Of a DNA stretch of 5,665 nucleotides, positions 1 to 5,665 are shown piece by piece (the stretch's first letter is position 1; each line of letters starts with the position of its first letter). This DNA comes from Akkermansiaceae bacterium. GTDB lineage: Bacteria > Verrucomicrobiota > Verrucomicrobiia > Verrucomicrobiales > Akkermansiaceae. The stretch covers positions 1 to 5,665 of the forward strand of contig JALZVA010000120.1 of the NCBI GenBank assembly GCA_023301335.1. The letters run 5' to 3'. Below the pieces are notes generated by a model that saw nothing but the letters and a program-made list of their open reading frames with translations, had not been told where the DNA came from and made no database searches. The position numbers and the translations under genes are program-made.

Positions 1-56
1 CTTAGATAGTTTATTCCTTTAGCTGGTGCCGTAGACCATGTGGTAATAAACTTTTA

Positions 57-215
57 ATGACACCTTGCGTCATCAAAACAGAAGATCAGTACGAGCAAGC
101 ACTTGCACGTATTGAGACACTTATCCTCAGCGATCCTGCTGTAGATACGGATGAGTGCGCTAGCAAAAGACTTTGCAAGAGAATTACTTTATGCCACATT
201 AGGACAACTCAATGA
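57..215 (+). pseudogene. HigA-like antitoxin N-terminal fragment (probable remnant)
   Basis: This 52-codon frame runs from ATG 57 to TGA 213-215. Residues 5-27 (VIKTEDQYEQALARIETLI and on to SDP) look like the conserved N-terminus of HigA-type antitoxins, where a V-I-K-T-E-x-x-Y-x-x-A-L-x-R-I-E-x-L pattern precedes an acidic stretch and then a helix-turn-helix. Here the resemblance ends after about residue 33. The remainder is Cys/Arg-rich (CASKRLCKRITLCHIRTTQ) and unlike any DNA-binding domain, so the protein lacks its regulator domain and is best read as a decayed or truncated gene. No Shine-Dalgarno sequence precedes ATG 57. A short frame upstream ends in a TAA that overlaps this ATG (55-57), as in coupled operons, but it has its own stop at 7-9 and I do not recognise a HigB toxin in it. 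The TGA overlaps the start of the next gene (ATGA, 212-215). The similarity call rests on about 25 residues recalled from the family, so it is moderate. Confidence 0.45.
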
Positions 216-237
216 TCTCCATGCAGACAACCAATAG
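151..237 (+). other. 28-codon frame overlapping the start of the HIRAN gene; gene tail or chance frame
   Basis: In a third frame, ATG 151 opens 28 codons that end at TAG 235-237, inside the next gene. The product (MSALAKDFARELLYATLG, then QLNDLHADNQ) has a protein-like composition and would form an amphipathic helix, unlike the Cys/Arg-rich sequence the HigA-like frame gives over the same bases. It lies one base out of register with that frame. It may be the true C-terminal end of a gene whose upstream part is frameshifted or replaced. It could also be a small gene or chance. A stop (TAG 142-144) closes this frame immediately upstream, and the ribosome site before 151 is weak. Confidence 0.2.
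201..204 (+). promoter_or_regulatory. Ribosome binding site for the HIRAN gene
   Basis: AGGA lies 7 bases upstream of ATG 212 and 16 bases upstream of ATG 221, which supports the earlier start. It falls within the end of the HigA-like frame, so translation of the two may once have been coupled. Confidence 0.5.
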
Positions 238-988
238 GCGCTTTTTCTTAGCCTGGCAAGATGACCAGAGCAGAGCATGGTATCCGGTAGGCAGGCTTGA
301 TGCTTCGCAGAAGAGCTACGAGTTTGCATACACTAAGGGTGCTATACAGGCCAAAGAGGAGCGTGGATTTTCTCCAATCATTGAGTTTCCAAATTTTAAT
401 AAGCATTACACCTCTGAGAAACTGTTCGCGCTTTTTAGTAACCGTGCCATGACTAGTGGTAGAGTGGGGTTTCAAAACTACCTCAAGCTCATTGATCTAG
501 AAAAGCTCTCTACAGATCCAGAGCTAGGCAAACTCGATATGCTGGCCGTAGATGGAGGCTATCGTGTCACTGACATGTATCACGTCTTTCCAGACATCAC
601 GACCAATGACGAGGGCTGTTTCACCACACGCTTTTTCCTACATGGCTGGAGACATACGAATGATGATGTGAAAAACATGATCAACACCCTCCAACCTGGG
701 CAAGAACTCTATGTATCCGTAGAGCTCAATAACCCCACTGGAATAGCGGTAATGCTCCATACAGAGAGCTATCACACCATCGGCTGGTCACCACGCTACC
801 TCGCGCATGATCTCGTTAAAGCGATGGCTAACTCACCAGGCACTAGTGTCATCTCAGCAAAGGTGGTAAGAGTAAACCCAGCTCCCGCCCCAGCTAAGCA
901 GCGTGTACTTATTGAACTGAGTGCTAAATTCCCGATCGGTTATAAGCCTTTGGATGACGCGCAGTTTGAACTCATCGTGCCAAGCTAA
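212..988 (+). CDS. HIRAN-domain protein of unknown role
   Basis: This is a 258-residue protein without signal peptide or membrane segment, so probably cytoplasmic. The C-terminal half (about residues 138-210) reads as a HIRAN-like domain. It has FFLHGWRH at 141-148, LQPGQEL at 160-166, then E171-L-N-N-P-T-G-I-A-V180, matching the family's E-P-x-N-P...A-I-A-V core, and I-G-W-S-P-R-Y-L at 190-197, matching the I-G-Y-x-P-R-x-L/A strand-turn. HIRAN domains occur fused to SNF2 helicases (HLTF, Rad5), where they bind DNA 3' ends, and as stand-alone bacterial proteins. The N-terminal ~135 residues open with FFLAWQDDQSRAWYPVGRL and carry F-S-P-I-I-E-F-P at 53-60. I have seen this arrangement in bacterial stand-alone HIRAN proteins but cannot assign it a fold or function. 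Start 212 is preferred over the in-frame ATG 221 because AGGA (201-204) sits 7 bases before it. A hairpin at the stop codon probably ends the transcript. A DNA-related or regulatory role is inference. Confidence 0.72.
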   Translation: MISMQTTNRRFFLAWQDDQSRAWYPVGRLDASQKSYEFAYTKGAIQAKEERGFSPIIEFPNFNKHYTSEKLFALFSNRAMTSGRVGFQNYLKLIDLEKLSTDPELGKLDMLAVDGGYRVTDMYHVFPDITTNDEGCFTTRFFLHGWRHTNDDVKNMINTLQPGQELYVSVELNNPTGIAVMLHTESYHTIGWSPRYLAHDLVKAMANSPGTSVISAKVVRVNPAPAPAKQRVLIELSAKFPIGYKPLDDAQFELIVPS

Positions 989-1000
989 GAGCTCGGCACG
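976..1000 (+). terminator. Hairpin across the HIRAN stop codon; possible intrinsic terminator
   Basis: CGTGCCAAGCT (976-986) pairs with AGCTCGGCACG (990-1000): 11 positions with one A/C mismatch and a 3-base loop (AAG). The TAA stop (986-988) begins at the last stem base and runs into the loop. The stem is G+C-rich and stable. The downstream sequence (CTATCAGTTTCAAATTTCC) is only mildly T-rich, without a clean T run, so termination may be inefficient, or the hairpin may instead protect the 3' end. It separates the HIRAN gene from the hydrolase genes. Confidence 0.5.
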
Positions 1001-1136
1001 CTATCAGTTTCAAATTTCCAATTAACCATCTCTTAGCTCCTTCTCAAGACACCCCTCTACTGCTACACACAACTGCTTTATTTCTCGTTCTTTGTCCCAT
1101 CCTGCGTTATTCTCTCGTATCAAAAAAATACGATTC
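989..1136. other. Intergenic region upstream of the phosphatase gene
   Basis: This stretch contains the 3' arm of the hairpin above, then an A/T-rich and pyrimidine-rich leader. I see no convincing -35/-10 pair, Pho box or other operator. A small inverted repeat (CGTAT 1116-1120, ATACG 1128-1132, A-rich 7-base loop) sits 4 bases before ATG 1137. The promoter for the hydrolase genes is expected here by position only. Confidence 0.35.
1116..1132 (+). repeat. Small inverted repeat just before the phosphatase start
   Basis: CGTAT (1116-1120) and ATACG (1128-1132) form a 5-bp stem with loop CAAAAAA, ending 4 bases before ATG 1137. It could occupy the ribosome landing site in the mRNA, but a stem this short is easily due to chance. 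Confidence 0.3.
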
Positions 1137-3014
1137 ATGAATAGCTCATCCACTTTTATCTTTTTTAGCACCCTAGTATTAGGTCATTTCCTTTGTTCAG
1201 CCCAATCTTCATCAGAGCAACCCTTCGGCAAGGGGGTTGATACTGCGGCTACTGGTCAATGGCACAAAAAAACATTCACTGGGGAGGATAGCTGGATGAA
1301 TCTCATGGTGCCTCGTGAGGAGGTCATTAGCTTTGCCCTCTATACAAGCTATCAAAACACGCTGAAGCTAACCGCTCAGTTTTATCCACTTCTACCGGGT
1401 GAAACAAGGGAAACTATTTTAGAGGTTCAGCGTGAAGGGAAATGGGAAAAAATAGCGGATGCTACCATCCATGAGCTAGGCTGGTCTGCCCACTTCCGTG
1501 TGGAAAATTGGGATCAGACAAAAGATGTCCAATACCGTGTAAGGCATGGTGAAAAGGCTACGTTTTCAGGACTTGTTAGAAAAGACCCTGTCGATAAAGA
1601 AACGATCACTCTTGCTAGCCTTTCATGTAACTCTCGTAAAGACCGTGGCGACCGTGCTAGCATCGTGACAAATCTTTTACACAAGGACCCAGACTTAGTC
1701 TTCTTTGCCGGTGACCAAAGTTATGACCACAAGGAGCACACCGCTGCCTGGTTACTCTTCGGCAAGCAATTCCGAGAGTTAATGCGTAACAGACCAACCA
1801 TCACTATCCCCGATGACCACGACGTCGGTCAACCTAACATCTGGGGAGAAGGTGGTAAGGTTTCTACTATTCCAGGAGCTGCGGATGGAGGCTATGTTTT
1901 GTCAGCAGAATACGTTAAAATGGTCGAGCGTTGCCAAACTTGGCACCTTCCTGACGCCTTTGACCCTACTCCTATAAAACAAGGGATAGGCACCTATTAT
2001 ACCAACCTGACCCTCGGTGAGGTCAGCTTTGCGATACTAGAAGATAGAAAATGGAAGAGTGGCCCTGCTGGCAAAATTCCGCAACAAGGCCGGCGCCCAG
2101 ATCATATTAAAAATCCTAACTATGACCCCAAATCCATCGATTTAGAAGGTCTCGTCCTCCTCGGGGAGCGGCAGCATACATTCCTAGCTGAGTGGGGACA
2201 GAACTGGACAGGAGCAAAAATGAAGGTGGTTCTTTCACAGTCCCCTTTCGCTGGTGCTGCGACTCAACACGGAAACATTAAAACCCGTTTACACGCTGAC
2301 ATGGATTCTAACGGGTGGCCTCAAACCCAAAGAAATCATGCTCTAAGACTGATCCGTAAGGCATGGGCTCCACACATCAGTGGGGATCAGCATCTCGGTG
2401 TCACCTTCCAAAACGGTATCGAAAATTGGAATGACGGCCCGTATTGTCACAGCTCTCCCGCCATCGTAAACACAATCTACTCTCGCTATTGGGTACCAAA
2501 GAATAACGCAGCTGGGAACAACCGTAATCCAGCAGACACACTTCCTTTCACGGGAGAATACCTCGACGGCTTTGCCAACAAAATCACCATGCGTGCCTAT
2601 GCAAATCCTAAAAAAGATAAAAATAAAGGAAGCGGGTACTCACTCATCTATTTAAACAAAAACACCCGTAAAATAGTGTTTGAGAATTGGCCATCAACAG
2701 CAAACATTGCCAAAGGCGACCCCCCTTACCCAGGCTGGCCTATCACCATTGACCAGCAAAGTAATGACGGGCGTAAACCTTTAGGAACGCTAGGAGAAAT
2801 AACTGTAGAGGGGATTGACAAGCCTGTTGTTCAGGTCGTTAACGAAGTCACTAATGAGATTCTCTACACCATCCGAGCACAAAGCTCAGTCTTGAATTTA
2901 CCCGTCTACGAAAAAGGGAGCTTCACTGTGAAGATTGGAAAAGACCTACCTAACCAAAAGACAATCACCTCCCATACAATTCAATCTAAGCCTATCTCCG
3001 TTTCATTCCCCTAA
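1137..3014 (+). CDS. Exported PhoD-like metallophosphatase (alkaline phosphatase/phosphodiesterase family)
   Basis: This is a 625-residue protein, numbered from ATG 1137. It probably hydrolyses phosphate mono- or diesters outside the cytoplasm using a metal centre. Residues 1 to ~24 form a Sec signal peptide (hydrophobic STFIFFSTLVLGHFL, likely cut near CSA/QS). The Cys at about 21 lacks a proper lipobox. Residues ~30-155 resemble the beta-sandwich domain that precedes PhoD catalytic domains. The catalytic domain follows: C164-N165, G-D193-Q-S-Y-D, P-D226-D-H-D229, LLGERQ near 341-346, D388-M-D-S-N-G-W-P and S-G-D417-Q-H419. These motifs match the order seen in PhoD/metallophosphoesterase proteins and supply the metal ligands. 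Residues ~540-625 look like a small beta-rich C-terminal domain. A longer frame with TTG start at 1092 adds 15 residues, including K/R residues before the hydrophobic core. I prefer ATG 1137 because it begins directly with a typical signal peptide, although neither start has a Shine-Dalgarno sequence. Two sulfatase genes follow. The exact substrate is not determinable; calling it phoD itself would be too specific. Confidence 0.85.
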   Translation: MNSSSTFIFFSTLVLGHFLCSAQSSSEQPFGKGVDTAATGQWHKKTFTGEDSWMNLMVPREEVISFALYTSYQNTLKLTAQFYPLLPGETRETILEVQREGKWEKIADATIHELGWSAHFRVENWDQTKDVQYRVRHGEKATFSGLVRKDPVDKETITLASLSCNSRKDRGDRASIVTNLLHKDPDLVFFAGDQSYDHKEHTAAWLLFGKQFRELMRNRPTITIPDDHDVGQPNIWGEGGKVSTIPGAADGGYVLSAEYVKMVERCQTWHLPDAFDPTPIKQGIGTYYTNLTLGEVSFAILEDRKWKSGPAGKIPQQGRRPDHIKNPNYDPKSIDLEGLVLLGERQHTFLAEWGQNWTGAKMKVVLSQSPFAGAATQHGNIKTRLHADMDSNGWPQTQRNHALRLIRKAWAPHISGDQHLGVTFQNGIENWNDGPYCHSSPAIVNTIYSRYWVPKNNAAGNNRNPADTLPFTGEYLDGFANKITMRAYANPKKDKNKGSGYSLIYLNKNTRKIVFENWPSTANIAKGDPPYPGWPITIDQQSNDGRKPLGTLGEITVEGIDKPVVQVVNEVTNEILYTIRAQSSVLNLPVYEKGSFTVKIGKDLPNQKTITSHTIQSKPISVSFP

Positions 3015-3035
3015 GCCTAATTATACAAATTTGAG

Positions 3036-3067
3036 CCATTTTATAAAAAATGGATCTAGCTATAGCT
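3036..3067 (+). repeat. A+T-rich hairpin and 10-bp palindrome between phosphatase and sulfatase genes
   Basis: CCATTTT (3036-3042) pairs perfectly with AAAATGG (3047-3053) around loop ATAA. Four bases later comes the perfect palindrome AGCTATAGCT (3058-3067), followed by TTTT. Neither is a standard intrinsic terminator: the first stem is A+T-rich with no T tract after it, and the palindrome has no loop. They could be a weak attenuator, an RNA processing site or an operator controlling the downstream sulfatases. The gap between the genes is 93 bases, so the sulfatases may be read from the phosphatase promoter, from their own, or from both. Confidence 0.35.
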
Positions 3068-3107
3068 TTTCCCATCAAAAACTAATTTAAATTCACTTTG
3101 GATAAAC

Positions 3108-4562
3108 ATGAAGGCGAAAACAATCTTACTCACCCTTTCACTATTCTCATCGGCTTTTTCCGCTGAGAAAAAACCGAATATTATTTTCATCCTCATGGAT
3201 GATATGGGGTATAGTGACATCAGCTGCTACGGGTCTAAAAAGGTAGCTACTCCACATCTTGATAGCCTAGCTTCTGGAGGCATGCAGTTTACAGATTTTC
3301 ATGCGGCAGCCTCTATCTGCTCTCCCTCCAGAGCAGCCTTCCTCACAGGAGCTTACCCACAGCGTGCTGGCCTCTACATGGGAATCAACCCAAAGCGTGA
3401 AGCGCATTGGTTTCTTGGCCTTCACAATGATGAGATCACTATTGCAGAACAAGCGAAGTCTCAGGGTTACACCACCTCTCTCATCGGTAAGTGGCACCTC
3501 GGTTCACAAGAAGCATTCTCCTACTACCACCAAGGCTTTGATCACTATTATGGAGCCTCCGAAAACATGGGCCACAGCAAAGTTTTTCGCGATGAGAAAG
3601 AAGTCATTTATAAAGAAACTCCGCTAGAGAAACTAACAACTCTCTACACAGAACGTTTGGTAAAACAAATCAACACATTCAAGGATAAGCCATTCTTCAT
3701 CTATTACGCACATAATTATCCCCACACGCCTTTCCTCCCAGGCAAGAAATTCAAAGGATCTTCCAAAGGTGGTACCCGTGGAGACATCATCCAAGAATGT
3801 GACTGGAGTTTCGGTGAAATGATTAAGGCTCTCGAAGAAAATAATATTCTAGAGGACACTCTCATTATTTTTGCATCTGACAATGGCCCTCTCAATCAAA
3901 AGTATGCTGCACCCTATAGTGGAACAAAATATATTTCTAAGGAAGGAGGCCACAGAGTCCCTTTTATCATGTACTGGAAAGGAACTATCCCAGCTACAGG
4001 AGAAATAACGACTCCTGCTGTAGCCATGGATCTATTCCCAACTCTTACTAAAGTCATGGGAGCGACTATGCCAACTGACAGAAAATTTGATGGTGTAAGC
4101 TTAACGCCTCTTTTCTCAGGTAAAGAAATCTCACGCTCAGCAGATGCCCCATTTTACTATTATAACTGCGAAAATCTCCAAGCTATCCGCGTAGGAGACT
4201 GGAAACTACACCTCCCTCGTGAAAAGAAGCAGGTCCCCTTCTGGGAGCAATTCCCCAGGACATACAAGCCTCTAACCAAACCTATGCTCTTCAATATCAC
4301 CACTGAAAAAGCTGAAAAAATCAATCACGCCTCCTCACATCCAGAGATGGTCACTCAAATGACAGCACTGGCAGAAGAGGCCCGTAAGACATTAGGTGAG
4401 TTCATGCAGCGTGGATCTGAACAAAGGCCCACTGGCACCCTCTTTCCTGAAGTCCCTATTCTCACAAACCAATCACAAGATTGGGACAAGCTCTCAGCGG
4501 AAGAGAAAGGTAAAGCTAAAACAGAGTTTAAGCGTCCTACAAAAACAAAACCTAATCGCTAG
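3108..4562 (+). CDS. Exported type I sulfatase (arylsulfatase A-like)
   Basis: This 484-residue protein has the usual length for family S1 sulfatases. It should hydrolyse sulfate esters, probably on a sulfated glycan, outside the cytoplasm. Residues 1-19 are a clear Sec signal peptide (MKAKTILLTLSLFSSAFSA, cut before EKK). Calcium ligands D31-D32 lie in FILMDDMGYSD. The catalytic nucleophile is C71 in C71-S-P-S-R75, followed by A-A-F-L-T-G; this Cys must be oxidised to formylglycine. K128 and H130 sit in GKWHLG, H202 and H206 in AHNYPHTPF, D258-N259 in ASDNG, and K274 in SGTKY. All expected active-site residues are present, so the enzyme should be active. The C-terminal subdomain (about 330-430) includes AIRVGDWKLH and a L-F-N-I-T-T-E-K segment typical of the family. 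The last ~45 residues form a charged Lys-rich tail. A weak GGA (3100-3102) precedes ATG 3108 by 5 bases. The next sulfatase starts 3 bases after the stop. Substrate and SulfAtlas subfamily cannot be fixed by eye. Confidence 0.93.
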   Translation: MKAKTILLTLSLFSSAFSAEKKPNIIFILMDDMGYSDISCYGSKKVATPHLDSLASGGMQFTDFHAAASICSPSRAAFLTGAYPQRAGLYMGINPKREAHWFLGLHNDEITIAEQAKSQGYTTSLIGKWHLGSQEAFSYYHQGFDHYYGASENMGHSKVFRDEKEVIYKETPLEKLTTLYTERLVKQINTFKDKPFFIYYAHNYPHTPFLPGKKFKGSSKGGTRGDIIQECDWSFGEMIKALEENNILEDTLIIFASDNGPLNQKYAAPYSGTKYISKEGGHRVPFIMYWKGTIPATGEITTPAVAMDLFPTLTKVMGATMPTDRKFDGVSLTPLFSGKEISRSADAPFYYYNCENLQAIRVGDWKLHLPREKKQVPFWEQFPRTYKPLTKPMLFNITTEKAEKINHASSHPEMVTQMTALAEEARKTLGEFMQRGSEQRPTGTLFPEVPILTNQSQDWDKLSAEEKGKAKTEFKRPTKTKPNR

Positions 4563-4565
4563 TTC

Positions 4566-5665
4566 ATGAATCTATTTAACACTACTCTATTTCTCTCTGC
4601 TCTCGTTCTTAGCACAAGTTTCGCTGAAGAACAGAAGCCTAATATCGTACTCGTGTTTGCTGATGACCTTGGTTACGGAGACCTCAGCTCCTACGGTGCG
4701 ACTCTCTTAAACACTCCTCATATCGACAAGCTCGCAAAAGAAGGGCGTAAATTCACCGACGCTCACTCAGCCTCTGCCGTTTGCTCTCCCTCCCGTTATG
4801 GTAAAATGACAGGCCGCTACCCACATCGAAAAAATTTCTGGGGACCCATCACTAACGGCGGAGCACTAAGTATCGATACCGATCGTGAGACCATTTCTTC
4901 TCTCTTAAAAACTGCAGGTTACCAAACTGCCTTCTTCGGAAAATGGCATCTTGGCTTGGGTGAAAACAAACCAGACTGGAACGGCACTCTTAAACCTGGC
5001 CCTTTAGAGCTAGGATTCGATTACTTCTATGGCATTCCTTGTGCTAACAGTGTCTCCCCATTCGTTTATGTTGAAAACCACAAGGTGCTAGGGCTCGACC
5101 CTGCTGACCCTATCAAAACTGGCGGCGTTACGCACACCAAAGTAATGGAAGGTAAAGGTGCAGGGAGAATTGGCGGAGGGAAAAAAGCGCATGATCTTTA
5201 TGTCGATTCCAAGATTGGAGTAAACCTCACCGAGAGATCCATCAAATGGATCGAGGAAAGAAATAAGCAGCAACCATTTTTCCTCCTGCTTTCCACTACA
5301 AATATCCACCACCCATTTACTCCTGACGAACAATTTGTCGGTACAAGTAAAGTAGGCGATTATGGAGACTTCACGCATGAGCTCGACTGGATGACAGGCC
5401 AGCTCATGCAAACCTTAGAAAAGCAAGGCCTCTCAGAAAACACTATCGTCATCTTCACCAGTGATAATGGGGGCATGCTTAACCATGAAGGACAACGTGC
5501 TGTGAAAAAAGGCCACCCTATTAACGGCGAGCTACTAGGCTCTAAATTTGGTGCATGGGAAGGCGGACACCGCGTCCCCATGATCATTAAATGGCCAGGG
5601 AAGATTCCAGCCAATACAGTTTCAGATGCACTTATTAGCCACGTCGATTTTCTTGCGACCTTCTC
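4566..5665 (+). CDS. Second exported type I sulfatase, 3' end beyond the window (partial)
   Basis: The frame is open from ATG 4566 to the window edge, giving 366 complete codons with no stop. Residues 1-20 are a Sec signal peptide (MNLFNTTLFLSALVLSTSFA, cut before EEQK). The catalytic domain carries calcium ligands D33-D34 (VFADDLGYGD), nucleophile C73 in C73-S-P-S-R77 followed by Y-G-K-M-T-G (Met where Leu is usual), K126 and H128 in GKWHLG, H248-H249 in NIHHPF, D300-N301 in TSDNGG, and K327 in GSKFGAWEGGHRVP. The catalytic set is intact; the missing part is the C-terminal subdomain. The segment at about 185-215 (KVMEGKGAGRIGGGKKAHDLYVD) is basic and Gly-rich, with no counterpart in the upstream sulfatase. 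The enzymes are therefore divergent and likely act on different sulfate positions or glycans. Only TTC separates this ATG from the previous stop, and there is no Shine-Dalgarno sequence, so translation is probably coupled to the upstream gene. Confidence 0.92.
   Translation, partial: MNLFNTTLFLSALVLSTSFAEEQKPNIVLVFADDLGYGDLSSYGATLLNTPHIDKLAKEGRKFTDAHSASAVCSPSRYGKMTGRYPHRKNFWGPITNGGALSIDTDRETISSLLKTAGYQTAFFGKWHLGLGENKPDWNGTLKPGPLELGFDYFYGIPCANSVSPFVYVENHKVLGLDPADPIKTGGVTHTKVMEGKGAGRIGGGKKAHDLYVDSKIGVNLTERSIKWIEERNKQQPFFLLLSTTNIHHPFTPDEQFVGTSKVGDYGDFTHELDWMTGQLMQTLEKQGLSENTIVIFTSDNGGMLNHEGQRAVKKGHPINGELLGSKFGAWEGGHRVPMIIKWPGKIPANTVSDALISHVDFLATF

Noticed and set aside
1..56. HigB toxin remnant upstream of the HigA-like frame
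   Set aside because: All three frames are short, one is interrupted by TAG at 7-9, and no HigB motif can be recognised in so few residues.
248..475. Minus-strand 75-residue frame opposite the HIRAN gene
   Set aside because: It is antisense to a well-supported gene and shows no recognisable motif.
1092..1120. Sigma70-like promoter (TTGTCC with TCGTAT at 17-base spacing)
   Set aside because: The -10 element matches poorly, and it would place the transcript start almost on the ATG. Not enough to call.
1092..1136. TTG start at 1092 extending the phosphatase by 15 residues
   Set aside because: TTG is a weaker start, no Shine-Dalgarno sequence precedes it, and ATG 1137 begins immediately with a standard signal peptide. 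It remains possible because the extra K/R residues could serve as the signal peptide n-region.
1137..1210. Lipoprotein signal in the phosphatase (Cys near residue 21)
   Set aside because: The residues before the Cys (H-F-L) do not fit a lipobox; ordinary Sec cleavage after the following S-A is more likely.
3267..3497. Minus-strand 76-residue frame opposite the first sulfatase
   Set aside because: It overlaps the conserved formylglycine region on the other strand, and its composition is not protein-like.
3301..3627. 108-residue + frame inside the first sulfatase
   Set aside because: It lies wholly within the sulfatase catalytic domain in another frame, and its sequence resembles no protein; it is a shadow of the real gene.
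5088..5614. Two minus-strand frames opposite the second sulfatase
   Set aside because: They are antisense to a sulfatase with intact motifs, and they overlap each other. No support for coding.
3108..5665. Tandem sulfatases as a recent gene duplication
   Set aside because: Outside the family motifs the two sequences differ strongly, with different loops and different residues after the C-S-P-S-R motif. They are old paralogues placed together, not a fresh copy.

Overview
The window looks like a bacterial chromosome segment of moderate G+C. The best guess for the source is Verrucomicrobiota, with the related planctomycete group as an alternative. The grounds are two exported sulfatases in tandem beside an exported PhoD-type phosphatase, and weak or absent Shine-Dalgarno sequences before most genes. 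This is an inference from gene content; no marker gene is present to prove it.

Layout, all genes on the + strand. Bases 1-211 are mostly degenerate. They hold a short frame (57-215) whose first ~27 codons resemble the N-terminus of HigA-type antitoxin/regulators and then lose the resemblance, plus an overlapping 28-codon frame (151-237). A 258-residue protein (212-988) follows, with a C-terminal HIRAN-like domain and an N-terminal part I cannot assign. Its stop codon lies inside a strong hairpin that may be a terminator. After 148 bases of intergenic sequence come three genes for exported hydrolases: a PhoD-like metallophosphatase (best start 1137, end 3014), a type I sulfatase (3108-4562), and a second, divergent type I sulfatase (4566 to the window edge, incomplete).

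Functional reading: the three hydrolases have Sec-type signal peptides and should act in the periplasm or outside the cell, releasing phosphate and sulfate from organic esters. Sulfated marine or host polysaccharides are the usual targets in such bacteria. The sulfatases keep the Cys-type maturation motif (C-S-P-S-R), so they need a formylglycine-generating enzyme encoded elsewhere. The 3-base gap between them indicates co-transcription. The HIRAN gene and the HigA-like fragment belong to a separate unit, possibly the remnant of an accessory or mobile module. I see no complete previously undescribed system. The most unusual part is the first kilobase.
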